Origin: ZC4RG30 sp039917615
Lineage (GTDB): Bacteria > Pseudomonadota > Gammaproteobacteria > Steroidobacterales > Steroidobacteraceae
Reading direction: 5' to 3'
Assembly (NCBI GenBank): GCA_039917615.1
Contig: JBDSJD010000021.1
Location: 1-64,000 of the forward strand
Length of the DNA stretch: 64,000 nt
The notes below the pieces were generated by a model. It searched no databases and was not told the origin of the DNA. It was given only the letters and a program-made list of their open reading frames with translations. Numbering within the stretch: position 1 is the first letter of the stretch; the number at the start of each line of letters is the position of its first letter. This document shows, piece by piece, positions 52,593-61,073 of the stretch. A program made the translations under genes and the position numbers.

Positions 52593-53663
52593 TCATTCTG
52601 ATGTCAGTGGTGGGCCTTCCACCTCGTAGCCAAGCCCCTTTAACTTCGCGACGTACCCATTCGCACCCACCACCTCGCGGATGGAAAGGACTGCGAAGGT
52701 CGACTTGTTTCTGTCCAGCGCCTTGCGCACAGCGGCGATCCAGTCACGTTCCGCCTGTGCCTTGGCCTGCGCCTCCAACCGATTGTATTCGTTGTCCAGT
52801 TGCTTCATGCGCGCAGCGGTGGCGGAGTCGCCAGCCGTGATCGACGCTTCGAACATGCTGTCGCATTCGCTGCCCATCTCGGGCTGCAGGTGCAGATGGC
52901 GCAACGCCTCGACGTCGCCCTTCGCCCAGGCATTCGCGCGCAGTTTCAGCTGTTCGACGTCCGACTCCAGGCGATCGAGACTACGTGTGAAGCACTCGAC
53001 GTCAGCCACATCGCGCATGGTGGTGAGCCCGGCGCGGATATCGGCCGACTTCGTTTTCATCTTTGGTTCCACATCGCGCAGGCTGCGCACGCGCACCTTG
53101 TGCTTTTTTGCGGCAGATTTGACGATGACTTCCACGACAGGCCCATCCGTCAACCGGTTCTTGCTGTAAGCCTTGTCGCGCAGTTCGTCGATTGCAATCG
53201 CCGGGCGAAGCCGTTCGACTGCGTCTCCCGGACCGATATATTTCTCTCGCAGCAGTCGCCACTTTCCCCATGTAGCTGCAGGCAACACGTCCCTCAGAGT
53301 CTTGTGGTCTGGAAGATAGAAAGATTTGATGATTGCCGGCACCAGCGTAAGCACGCGAAAGAAGCCGATGCCCGGATTAACCCCAACGGAAGCCGGCAGA
53401 ATCACTTCCTGCGATTCGGCGATGCGCCCCTCGACATTCCGCGAACGCCATATCAGGCCCTTGGGGAGCGGGGTATAGGTACCCAGCACCCACATCACAT
53501 GATCACCCTTTGAAACCTTCCATAGACCAGGTCCCGGGTGCTCGCCGGTCACCACAACGGTTTCCAGTTCGTCGATTTGCTCCTCTCCGGATAGTGCAAC
53601 ACCAGACAGGCACATCAATATGCCAGCGGCAATGCACGCGAACGCGGCCTTCGTAGCTTTCAT
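52593..53663 (-). CDS. Exported TraB/GumN family protein
   Basis: 356 residues. Signal peptide at 6-25 (AAFACIAAGILMCLSGVALS). The TraB/GumN domain opens LWKVSKGDHVMWVLGTYTPL near 47; the classical G-T-x-H motif of metalloprotease members reads G-T-Y-T, so the His is missing, as in a known side branch. Later RDVEPKMKTKSADIRAGL, a helical ECFTRSLDRLESDVEQLKLR and the final GANGYVAKLKGLGYEVEGPP match the family. It starts 2 bases after the DUF2807 gene and is last in a GntR/ABC operon; convergent with GH51. Confidence 0.88.
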   Translation of the reverse strand: MKATKAAFACIAAGILMCLSGVALSGEEQIDELETVVVTGEHPGPGLWKVSKGDHVMWVLGTYTPLPKGLIWRSRNVEGRIAESQEVILPASVGVNPGIGFFRVLTLVPAIIKSFYLPDHKTLRDVLPAATWGKWRLLREKYIGPGDAVERLRPAIAIDELRDKAYSKNRLTDGPVVEVIVKSAAKKHKVRVRSLRDVEPKMKTKSADIRAGLTTMRDVADVECFTRSLDRLESDVEQLKLRANAWAKGDVEALRHLHLQPEMGSECDSMFEASITAGDSATAARMKQLDNEYNRLEAQAKAQAERDWIAAVRKALDRNKSTFAVLSIREVVGANGYVAKLKGLGYEVEGPPLTSE

Positions 53664-53665
53664 GG

Positions 53666-54328
53666 TCAGGGCATTTCCTTTGACTTGGGGCCGTAGCTAT
53701 AGGTGACGCGACTATTGCTTTTGATACTGACGTTGATGTCGGAGGACGTACCGTTACCCATCCGCACCTCGATTGGCCCAGCCGCGTCCATCATCCAGGT
53801 GCCGTTACTTTCGAGGATCTGGGCCGCCTTCACTGCCCTCATGCGCAGTGATACCACCGGCGCTTGCAGTGCTCGCACTGTCAGCAGCTCGACGCCTCGC
53901 GCGTCGATGCTGGTCAGCGTCGGCGCTTCGATTCTCAACACGGCTCCGGCTGCGTCTGGCCCACCCTTGATGCGAAGCAGTCCTCCCTTGTTCCACTCTG
54001 CGCCGACGTTCATGGCCTTGCCCGCAGCCGGCGTCACGCTCACCTTGTATTGCTGCGCACCGACGACTTCAACGGTATACATGCCCTCCACCTCGACCCG
54101 CGAAAATTCGAGTACGTCCCCCAAGTCCACTAACTGCGACGCATTTGCTTGAGATTCGACATCGCCACTTGCGACAACCGTCAGCCCCAGCGACATCAAG
54201 CTGCGCACCCATTGGGGTGAGTCGACATCCACCGCGGATGCATAGATACGGGTTGCGCCCGCAACCAGCACCGGCACCCCAAGCATCGCGAGCACGGTAT
54301 TACGGATGTAGCGTTTACCTTGGTTCAT
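53666..54328 (-). CDS. DUF2807 (GIN domain) exported protein
   Basis: 220 residues. N-terminal hydrophobic anchor or signal at 11-28 (VLAMLGVPVLVAGATRIYA). The DUF2807 beta-helix includes FSRVEVEGMYTVEVVGAQQY, LTSIDARGVELLTVRAL and the closing EVRMGNGTSSDINVSIKSNS, with repeated short turns. Such head-GIN domains occur in surface and adhesin-like proteins and beside ABC or PspC-type envelope stress genes. AGGAAG precedes the ATG at 54328 by 8 bases; it overlaps the GntR gene by 14 bases. Confidence 0.85.
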   Translation of the reverse strand: MNQGKRYIRNTVLAMLGVPVLVAGATRIYASAVDVDSPQWVRSLMSLGLTVVASGDVESQANASQLVDLGDVLEFSRVEVEGMYTVEVVGAQQYKVSVTPAAGKAMNVGAEWNKGGLLRIKGGPDAAGAVLRIEAPTLTSIDARGVELLTVRALQAPVVSLRMRAVKAAQILESNGTWMMDAAGPIEVRMGNGTSSDINVSIKSNSRVTYSYGPKSKEMP

Positions 54329-54713
54329 GGCCATTGCTTCCTGAGTTTGCTTTGGATGCTCGCCATTCCCCATGAATCCGGGTGATGTCATCTGGCCCCA
54401 TACCCAACTGCGCCATGCGGGCGAATACCTCCGGGAGCACCTCCTCAATGAACTGTAGTCGCTTCAGTTCGAGGGTGATCGCGAGTGCGTTGTTGGTGAA
54501 GAAATAGCCCACGCCGCGCTGCGTGGAGAGGATGTTGTTGTCCAGCAGGTAACCCAAGCCCTTGATCACGGTATTCGGATTCACAGAGGTCGTGACCGCC
54601 AGGTCTTTCAATGCTGGCAGCTTTTCGCCATCGCGCCACTCACCCTTCAGCAGCCCTCCGGTGATGTAGTCCGCGACCTGCAGGTAGATGGGGTAGTTGG
54701 GCTTAAACTCCAT
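54315..54713 (-). CDS. GntR family regulator, YtrA-like (second operon)
   Basis: 132 residues. The winged helix is at about 5-72 (YPIYLQVADYITGGLLKGEW, LPALKDLAVTTSVNPNTVIKGLGYLLD); a short helical tail (LELKRLQFIEEVLPEVFARM) follows, no effector domain. The ATG at 54713 gives the usual start MEFKPNYPIYLQ. It overlaps the permease gene by 11 bases. Probable autorepressor acting on the inverted repeat at 56352-56375. Confidence 0.9.
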   Translation of the reverse strand: MEFKPNYPIYLQVADYITGGLLKGEWRDGEKLPALKDLAVTTSVNPNTVIKGLGYLLDNNILSTQRGVGYFFTNNALAITLELKRLQFIEEVLPEVFARMAQLGMGPDDITRIHGEWRASKANSGSNGHEPR

Positions 54714-55467
54714 CCGATGCCTCGTGATCGCGCAGACAGACATAGGCGACGTAAAACATCCAACCGCATAATCCGACGACGAACGCGACGTTCATCCACG
54801 AGACGGCGAACCTGGGCATCAACTCCAAAGGCAAAGGCGTGATGTTTTCGAATTGGGTCCAGGAGAACAGATCCGGAAAGAACATCCGTTCCGCCGCGTT
54901 TTCCACCAGCGTCAGCGCGAGAACCAACCCCAGCAGAAATAGTATGGTTTTGAGAAAGGCGTGCGTGCGGAAGCAGATCCCCCCGGTGAGCGTGACCAAA
55001 TGAGCCAGCATGTACCAAAGTACCAGCGATTTAGTCTGCGCCGTAAACGGCGAGAATGGGGGTTGGCGAATCTCCCAATACATCATCACCAGCTGCTTGC
55101 CGACGATATCAAACGCCATGAACGCCAGTGTGCCGTACAGCACGAACAGCGGGCCAGTCAGCAAAAAGCGGCTCATCAGGCGTTCGAAGCTGGATACGGG
55201 CAGCATCAGGTACTGATACCGATCAAGCGGGTGATGCATGTCCTGAAAGGCAACGCCCGTGAGCAGCAGGCCCGCTCCGATCAGATAGCATCCGAACAAG
55301 ACATGCTGCACACCCTGTGCTTGATCGGACACTCGGCCGGCTCTGAACAGATAGACGAGCATCGTCAGTCCGAATAGGGCAACCGTGGTGTATAGCACCG
55401 GCCGCATGATACGCAACGCATCGTTCTGGATGACACGGCCGAATCTTCGCGGGGAAAACTGGATCAT
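54703..55467 (-). CDS. Six-span ABC transporter permease
   Basis: 254 residues with six predicted membrane segments (PVLYTTVALFGLTMLVYLF, FGCYLIGAGLLLTGVAF, LTGPLFVLYGTLAFMAF, VLWYMLAHLVTLTGGICF, ILFLLGLVLALTLV, WMNVAFVVGLCGWMFYVA). The loop YQYLMLPVSSFERLMSRFLL is typical of ABC-2-like permeases regulated by YtrA-type GntR proteins. It pairs with the ATPase upstream, overlapping it by 4 bases. Cargo unknown. Confidence 0.85.
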   Translation of the reverse strand: MIQFSPRRFGRVIQNDALRIMRPVLYTTVALFGLTMLVYLFRAGRVSDQAQGVQHVLFGCYLIGAGLLLTGVAFQDMHHPLDRYQYLMLPVSSFERLMSRFLLTGPLFVLYGTLAFMAFDIVGKQLVMMYWEIRQPPFSPFTAQTKSLVLWYMLAHLVTLTGGICFRTHAFLKTILFLLGLVLALTLVENAAERMFFPDLFSWTQFENITPLPLELMPRFAVSWMNVAFVVGLCGWMFYVAYVCLRDHEASDGV

Positions 55468-56306
55468 GCTGCCTCCCTGCGGAGCAGCTCACGAATCTTT
55501 GCGGGGCCAGTTATTGCCAGACCAAATAACATCTCAAGATCGAGGCGGCTTCCCTCCCCGTTCTCATTTCGCCGGATGACCTTGAAGCCTTCGAGCGATC
55601 TCTCCGAGTACAATGCGTCCGCAGGTTGCTTCTGCTCTACGGTTGTCTGCAGCTGCGACTCCAGGGTTTCGACTGTCTCGTGCAACAGGACCTCTCCCTG
55701 AGCCAGCACCATCACCGAATCGATCAAACCTTGCAGGTCGTATGACTGATGCGTTGAGATCAGGAAGCTGCGCCCAGGATCGAAGTGATCGATCAGCAGC
55801 CGCCGAAACTGGGTCTTGCTCGGGATATCGAGTCCGTTGGTAGGTTCGTCGAGGATCAGCAGTCGAGCCTGCGTAGCCAGGCCAAAGGCGAGCAGGAACT
55901 TCTTCTTTTGCCCCTGCGACAGTGTGCTCAGCTTCTGCTGGTGCGGGATCTGCAGTTCACCCAGGAGACGATGGAACATCGGGTAATCGAAGCGCGGGTA
56001 CAGTCCGCCATATCGCCTTGCATATGATGCCGGCTGAAGTGCCGGTAGCTGGAACTCTTCCGGCAGCAGGAATACTTCTGCCAGAAATGCCGGGTTACGC
56101 TGCCGGGGCTCACGGTCCAGCACCCTACAGTGGCCGCTCTGCGGGAAGCTCAATCCTGCTATCAGCCTCAGTAGGGTGCTCTTGCCCGCGCCGTTGGCGC
56201 CAAGCAGGCCGCAGATCGTTCCGGCCGGCAGGTGCAGGTTGAGGTTTGAGAACAGTGTTTCGCCACGGCGGGAGTAGCGAAAGCCCAGGTTTTTCACATC
56301 GATCAT
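55464..56306 (-). CDS. ABC transporter ATP-binding protein (second operon)
   Basis: 280 residues. Walker A GLLGANGAGKSTLLRLIAGL near 34, Q-loop EVFLLPEEFQLP, signature STLSQGQKKKFLLAFGLA, Walker B LLILDEPTNGLDI, H-loop STHQSYDLQGL. SQGQ replaces the usual SGGQ, as in the YtrB/GldA-like subgroup. First gene of the operon ATPase-permease-GntR-DUF2807-TraB. Its promoter region holds a perfect 9-bp inverted repeat 46 bases upstream. Confidence 0.93.
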   Translation of the reverse strand: MIDVKNLGFRYSRRGETLFSNLNLHLPAGTICGLLGANGAGKSTLLRLIAGLSFPQSGHCRVLDREPRQRNPAFLAEVFLLPEEFQLPALQPASYARRYGGLYPRFDYPMFHRLLGELQIPHQQKLSTLSQGQKKKFLLAFGLATQARLLILDEPTNGLDIPSKTQFRRLLIDHFDPGRSFLISTHQSYDLQGLIDSVMVLAQGEVLLHETVETLESQLQTTVEQKQPADALYSERSLEGFKVIRRNENGEGSRLDLEMLFGLAITGPAKIRELLRREAA

Positions 56307-56351
56307 GCAGGCTCCGAATGCGGCCGGACGATTCCGCAGGGAGACATTACT

Positions 56352-56375
56352 ACTTTACTATCTTACTAGTAAAGT
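56352..56375. promoter_or_regulatory. Perfect 9-bp inverted repeat, probable GntR operator
   Basis: ACTTTACTA (56352-56360), six bases, then TAGTAAAGT (56367-56375). It is AT-rich in a GC-rich background and lies 46 bases upstream of the ABC ATPase start, in the position of a core promoter. The operon encodes a YtrA-like GntR protein, whose family binds such dyads. Confidence 0.65.
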
Positions 56376-56623
56376 CGCTGCTCGAACCTTTCCCCAAGGG
56401 CTGTGCCTTCTGCCCGGCAGGCTCGCACCGGACTGACCCGCGTCGGGGTGTTGACCCATTGCTTGCTGATCAGGAAGTCCGGCGAATTGGGCGTCACCAA
56501 ATGGATCAGCGGAATGATCAGCGCGGAGCCCAGCGTGAACAACGTGTTCCCTGTGCAACGCGCCACCATGAACATGCGCGCAAGATTCCGCCAACGCGAC
56601 GCCAGCCGATAGGCGATGGCCAC
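56366..56623 (-). CDS. Possible small or 5'-truncated gene, unrecognised
   Basis: 85 codons from a GTG at 56623; the frame stays open about 50 bases further upstream (to a TAA) without an ATG. Third positions are GC-rich as in real genes of the window. The product has a basic start (AYRLASRWRNLARMFMVARC), one hydrophobic segment (LFTLGSALIIPLIHLV) and no recognised family. Its stop lies within the operator dyad. It may be a remnant. The rest of the 390-base gap up to ppsA shows only the operator. Confidence 0.3.
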   Translation of the reverse strand: MAIAYRLASRWRNLARMFMVARCTGNTLFTLGSALIIPLIHLVTPNSPDFLISKQWVNTPTRVSPVRACRAEGTALGERFEQRLY

Positions 56624-56722
56624 AAGATCCCGCGCTATACCCGCCCGCTGCGTTGACGTTGGCGGTGGGCACCCTTACCGTGTCATGCAACAGGGAGAGT
56701 GCAGCATGGATTGGTGGCAGAC

Positions 56723-59086
56723 TTGACGGAATATGTTGTTGCTCTGCGCGACGTGGGTCGCGGCGACGTCGCCCGCGTAGGCGGCAAGAATTCATCCCTG
56801 GGCGAAATGCTGCGCTCGTTGTCGCAGCTGGGTGTGGATGTGCCAGATGGCTTCGCCACCACGGCCGATGCCTACCGCGCGTTTGTCGGCCAGAAGGAAC
56901 TGGACGAACGCATCCACGCCGCGCTGGACGGGCTCGATGTGGACGATGTCGAGCAGCTTGCGCAGATCGGCGCGCGTATCCGTCAGTGGATCATCGAAAC
57001 GCCGCTCCCGGCTGCGCTGGAGGCTGCAATTGTTGATGCACTAGAGAAGATGAGCGAAGGCCGCGAGATAGCGGTGGCCGTGCGTTCTTCGGCAACCGCC
57101 GAGGATCTGCCCGAGGCCTCGTTCGCCGGCCAGCAGGAGACCCTGCTGAACGTGCGTGGGATCCAGGCGGTGCTGGCGGCGGTCCATGAGGTCTTCGCTT
57201 CGCTGTTCAACGACCGTGCAATCTCCTACCGCGTGCATCAGCGCTTCGATCACCGTGACGTGGCGCTGTCGGTGGGCGTGCAGCACATGGTGCGCAGCGA
57301 TGTGGGTGCAAGCGGCGTGATGTTCACGCTCGATACCGACTCGGGCTTCCGCGACGTCGTGTTCCTGACCAGCTCCTGGGGCCTGGGTGAGATGGTGGTA
57401 CAGGGCGCGGTGAATCCGGATGAGTTCTATCTTTACAAGCCCGCGCTGAAGGCGGGCCGAAGCGCGGTAGTGCGGCGTAACCTCGGCGCGAAGGCGCTGC
57501 GCATGGTGTATGCGCGGCCCGGTTCAGGCGAGCGCGTGCGCACCGAAGACGTGCCGCAAGCCGATCGCAATCGCTTCTCGCTGACGGACGAGGAAGCGAC
57601 GCGGCTGGCGCAGCAGGCCCTGCTCATCGAGGCCCACTATGGCTGTCCCATGGACATCGAGTGGGGCAAGGATGGGCAGACCGGGCGCCTGTACATCCTG
57701 CAGGCGCGGCCCGAGACGGTGCAGAGCCGCAAAGGGCCAACGCTGCAGCGATTCAGTCTCAAGGGACGTGCCCCCGTGCTGTCAGAGGGTCGCGCCATAG
57801 GCCAGAAAATCGGCGCCGGGCGCGCACGCGTTGTCAGCAGCCTGCGTGACATCGCCAGTGTGCAGAAGGGTGATGTGCTCGTGGCCGACATGACGGACCC
57901 GGACTGGGAGCCGGTAATGAAACGGGCCGCCGCGATCGTGACGAACCGGGGCGGCCGCACCTGTCATGCGGCGATCATCGCGCGTGAGCTTGGCGTGCCG
58001 GCCGTGGTGGGCTGCGGGGATGCCACGCGCACCATCCGTGACGGGATGCTGGTGACGGTCTCCTGCGCCGAGGGCGAGACTGGGCATGTGTACGAGGGCA
58101 TCCTCGATTGGGAAGAGCAGCGGCTGGAACTGCAGAGCCTGCCCGAGCCACCCGTGAAGATCATGATGAACCTGGGCAATCCTGATCTGGCCTTCGGAGT
58201 CTCGATGCTGCCGCACCGCGGCGTGGGCCTGGCACGCCTGGAGTTCATCATCAACCGGATGATCGGTGTGCATCCGCGCGCGCTGCTGGAGTTCGACTCG
58301 CTCGAGCCCGACGTGAAGGCGCGCGTTGCCGCGCGCATCGCGGGCTATGCCAATCCCAAGGAATTCTTCGTGGCGCGGCTCGCCGAGGGCGTGTCACAGA
58401 TCGCCGCGGCCTTCGCGCCTCAAATGGTGATCGTGCGACTGTCGGACTTCAAGTCGAACGAATACGCCAATCTCATCGGCGGTCAACGCTACGAGCCGCA
58501 CGAAGAGAACCCGATGCTGGGATTCCGCGGCGCTTCGCGCTACGTGGATCCGACCTTCCAGCCCTGCTTCGACATGGAATGCCAGGCCATCCGTCGTGTG
58601 CGCGAGGACATTGGACTTACCAATGTGCATGTGATGGTGCCGTTTGTGCGCACCGTGGCCGAGGCGCGCGCCGTGACGACGCTGCTTGCCGAACGCGGTC
58701 TGCAGCGCGGGCAGGCGGGCCTGAAGATCATCATGATGTGCGAGATTCCCTCGAACGCGCTGCTGGCCGAACAGTTCCTGGAGTACTTCGACGGCATGTC
58801 GATCGGTTCCAACGACCTCACCCAGCTCACTCTGGGTCTTGATCGCGATTCGGCGATCGTGTCGGGACTGTTTGACGAGCGCGACGCGGCCGTGAAGATG
58901 CTTATTTCGCGCGCCATCGAGGCCTGCCGCAGCGCGGGCAAATATGTGGGCATCTGCGGCCAGGGCCCGTCCGACCATCCAGACTTTGCCGACTGGCTCG
59001 TGGATCAGGGCATCGAGAGTCTGTCGCTGAATCCGGATACGGTGCTGGAGACTTGGTTACGCCTCGCACAGCGGCATCCGGCGTGA
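56723..59086 (+). CDS. ppsA: Phosphoenolpyruvate synthase
   Basis: Makes PEP from pyruvate and ATP (to AMP and phosphate) for gluconeogenesis; cytosolic. About 787 residues. An N-terminal ATP-binding domain (RVGGKNSSLGEML, AVRSSATAEDLPEASFAGQQ), the swivelling His domain with GGRTCHAAIIARELG (His near 415), and the PEP/pyruvate barrel (SIGSNDLTQLTLGLDRD, VGICGQGPSDHPDFADWL) are all present. Start is uncertain: TTG at 56723 (giving MTEYVV as homologues, GGTGG upstream) or GTG at 56699. It overlaps ppsR by 4 bases. Confidence 0.94.
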   Translation: MTEYVVALRDVGRGDVARVGGKNSSLGEMLRSLSQLGVDVPDGFATTADAYRAFVGQKELDERIHAALDGLDVDDVEQLAQIGARIRQWIIETPLPAALEAAIVDALEKMSEGREIAVAVRSSATAEDLPEASFAGQQETLLNVRGIQAVLAAVHEVFASLFNDRAISYRVHQRFDHRDVALSVGVQHMVRSDVGASGVMFTLDTDSGFRDVVFLTSSWGLGEMVVQGAVNPDEFYLYKPALKAGRSAVVRRNLGAKALRMVYARPGSGERVRTEDVPQADRNRFSLTDEEATRLAQQALLIEAHYGCPMDIEWGKDGQTGRLYILQARPETVQSRKGPTLQRFSLKGRAPVLSEGRAIGQKIGAGRARVVSSLRDIASVQKGDVLVADMTDPDWEPVMKRAAAIVTNRGGRTCHAAIIARELGVPAVVGCGDATRTIRDGMLVTVSCAEGETGHVYEGILDWEEQRLELQSLPEPPVKIMMNLGNPDLAFGVSMLPHRGVGLARLEFIINRMIGVHPRALLEFDSLEPDVKARVAARIAGYANPKEFFVARLAEGVSQIAAAFAPQMVIVRLSDFKSNEYANLIGGQRYEPHEENPMLGFRGASRYVDPTFQPCFDMECQAIRRVREDIGLTNVHVMVPFVRTVAEARAVTTLLAERGLQRGQAGLKIIMMCEIPSNALLAEQFLEYFDGMSIGSNDLTQLTLGLDRDSAIVSGLFDERDAAVKMLISRAIEACRSAGKYVGICGQGPSDHPDFADWLVDQGIESLSLNPDTVLETWLRLAQRHPA

Positions 59087-59910
59087 TCGAGCGGACGATC
59101 TGCTTTGTCTCGGATCGCACTGGAGTGACCGCCGAGACGCTGGGTCATAGCCTGCTGACACAGTTCGGAGAGCACCATGCGCGCACCGTGACGATGCCCT
59201 TCGTAAGCAATCACAAGGACGCTCATGGCGTGGTGACACGCATCAACGAGATGGCCCGCCGCGACGGCGCACGGCCGATTGTGCTCTCGACGCTGGTCGA
59301 TGACGACATCCGCTCCATCGTGCGGCAGGCGAATGCATTCTTTCTCGACTTCTTCGATGCCTGCCTCGCGCCCCTGGAGGCAGAGCTCGGGCGGCAGTCG
59401 GCGCATGTGGCGGGACATGGCATGAAGGAGCTGGGCGCAGATCCTGCGCACTCCGAACGCATCGACGCGACCAACTTCGCGCTTGCCAACGACGATGGCG
59501 CGGGGCAGCGCGACTACCGCACCGCCGATGTGATCCTCATCGGCGTATCACGTTCGGGCAAGACGCCCACCTCGCTTTACATGGCCATGCAGTACGGGAT
59601 CCGCACCGCAAACGTGCCGCTGCTGGAAGAGGACTTCGAGCAGCGCGCGCTGCCGCGGGATCTGCGACCGCACCGTGAGAAGATTTTCGGTCTGACGATC
59701 AGCCCGGAGCGGCTGCAGCAGATCCGGCAGGAGCGGCGGCCCGGCAGCCGCTATGCGTCGCTGGCGCAGGTGGAGTTCGAGGTACGCAATGCGCTGGATC
59801 TCATGAACAGAAACCAGATCCAGCATATCGATGTCACGGAGAGCAGCGTGGAGGAGATTGCCAGCCGGATCCTGGACCAGATGAAGCTGGAGCGGCATAT
59901 CAGGGCGTAG
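59083..59910 (+). CDS. ppsR: PEP synthase regulatory protein (kinase/pyrophosphorylase)
   Basis: 275 residues from a GTG at 59083, overlapping the ppsA stop (GTGA). Former DUF299 protein that inactivates PEP synthase by ADP-dependent phosphorylation of a Thr next to the active His and reactivates it by phosphorolysis. FVSDRTGVTAETLGHSLL near the start, the P-loop GVSRSGKT at 154-161 and KIFGLTISPERLQQIRQER are family signatures. Same operon as its target enzyme. Confidence 0.94.
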   Translation: MIERTICFVSDRTGVTAETLGHSLLTQFGEHHARTVTMPFVSNHKDAHGVVTRINEMARRDGARPIVLSTLVDDDIRSIVRQANAFFLDFFDACLAPLEAELGRQSAHVAGHGMKELGADPAHSERIDATNFALANDDGAGQRDYRTADVILIGVSRSGKTPTSLYMAMQYGIRTANVPLLEEDFEQRALPRDLRPHREKIFGLTISPERLQQIRQERRPGSRYASLAQVEFEVRNALDLMNRNQIQHIDVTESSVEEIASRILDQMKLERHIRA

Positions 59911-59926
59911 GCGCCTCACCCATAAA

Positions 59927-59954
59927 ATAAAGCCCCGCGGTAGCGGGGCTTTAT
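59927..59954. terminator. Strong bidirectional intrinsic terminator
   Basis: A perfect 12-bp stem (ATAAAGCCCCGC / GCGGGGCTTTAT) with a GGTA loop. A T-rich end on each strand lets it serve ppsAR on the plus strand and the convergent PEP-CTERM gene on the minus strand. Confidence 0.9.
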
Positions 59955-59990
59955 CGAACACGCCGCCTTGCGACGCACGTGCTTGGTTGA

Positions 59991-60734
59991 TCAGACAGTC
60001 CGATTGCGGCGCCGGGCCAAGCCAAGCCCGATCAGCCCCATACCCAGCAGACCCAGAGTCGCCGGCTCCGGAATCGCGGTCAGGCGAACGACGAAATCGT
60101 CATGGTTGTCGTCATCCTTGGTGTTGCCCGGCATGGTGCCGCCACCGTCGTCCAGGAACAGCCATACGGTGTTGCCGACGGTATTCAACGTGTCCGCGAA
60201 ACTCACGAAGTAGCTGGGCCTCATGGTACCAGGGGCGGAATTGACGGCATTCTGTGTCGTACCGTTCGTCACAGTGCGCTCCGCAACAGGGATGTCAGGA
60301 TTGCTGGTGTTGAAATTGAAGTCGAGCAGGCCCGAATCCGTGGTCGAGAAATTCGGGAAAAACACGGTGGCAGGATCAAGCGGCCCGCGGAAGCTGGTTC
60401 CCGGTGAGAATCCGAAAGAGACGGCGTTGTAATTGAGAAAGTTTGTGTAACCCGCTTCGCGACCATAAATCTCGATCGTGACGTTAGACGTGCCCACCCC
60501 GGCCAGTGCAGGATCTGTGGTAAACAGTCCGCCGTTCGTCAGGTAAAGCGTTGATCCGTAGTAGCCTTGAATGCCATTGTTGCCAAAGAACCCCGCATTA
60601 TTGGAATAGAACTCGTTGACCTGAAGTCCAAGACCGATAGTGCCTGCGACACCAGTTGGAACGGCAAAAGCTGACATGGCACCCAGAGCAGACACGGTCA
60701 GCGCCCCGCACAGATAAAGATTCTTCATTTTCAT
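59991..60734 (-). CDS. PEP-CTERM sorting-domain protein
   Basis: 247 residues. Signal peptide (MKMKNLYLCGALTVSALGAM, cut near AFA-V), a Gly/Asn/Thr-rich beta-type mature domain without Cys, and a C-terminal sorting signal: IPEPATLGLLGMGLIGLGLA then RRRNRTV. Such tails are cut by exosortase and the protein goes to the outer surface, often with exopolysaccharide. GGAG precedes the ATG at 60734. No exosortase or polysaccharide genes are nearby, so this is a scattered substrate. Confidence 0.9.
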   Translation of the reverse strand: MKMKNLYLCGALTVSALGAMSAFAVPTGVAGTIGLGLQVNEFYSNNAGFFGNNGIQGYYGSTLYLTNGGLFTTDPALAGVGTSNVTIEIYGREAGYTNFLNYNAVSFGFSPGTSFRGPLDPATVFFPNFSTTDSGLLDFNFNTSNPDIPVAERTVTNGTTQNAVNSAPGTMRPSYFVSFADTLNTVGNTVWLFLDDGGGTMPGNTKDDDNHDDFVVRLTAIPEPATLGLLGMGLIGLGLARRRNRTV

Positions 60735-61073
60735 GATGATCTCCAGCAGGGGACAAGAACCTGCTTTTGACTTATTACTAAGCAATCGCCGTGCCACAAT
60801 CACAAACTCGTTACTTATCCAAGATGTAGCTAATTGCCGACGGTCGGTCGCCTTGACAACCGTAAAATTACTCGACAGAAAGAAGGCTTTCGTGTAGGGG
60901 AGCACCTACACGAGCTGATGCTGATGGCCGCTATCAATTTCCAGGGAGCAGGTGCGAGGCTGGCCACGGATGTCGTGAACGCGTTTCTAAGTGCCGCGCG
61001 ACCCGAGATCAGAAGCTCGGCGATCTCATCGGCAACGAACACTCGCCGCTTTCGGCGGCGCTGACTCTGCGGA
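60735..61073. other. Intergenic stretch upstream of the PEP-CTERM gene
   Basis: About 340 bases between the PEP-CTERM start and the stop of the tannase gene. The first 100 bases are AT-richer and should hold the PEP-CTERM promoter. A 76-codon frame on the plus strand (60834-61064) shows no family resemblance and is not called. Confidence 0.5.

Noticed and set aside
60834..61064. A 76-codon plus-strand frame in the gap upstream of the PEP-CTERM gene
   Set aside because: No Shine-Dalgarno, no family resemblance, and an equally long frame exists on the other strand.
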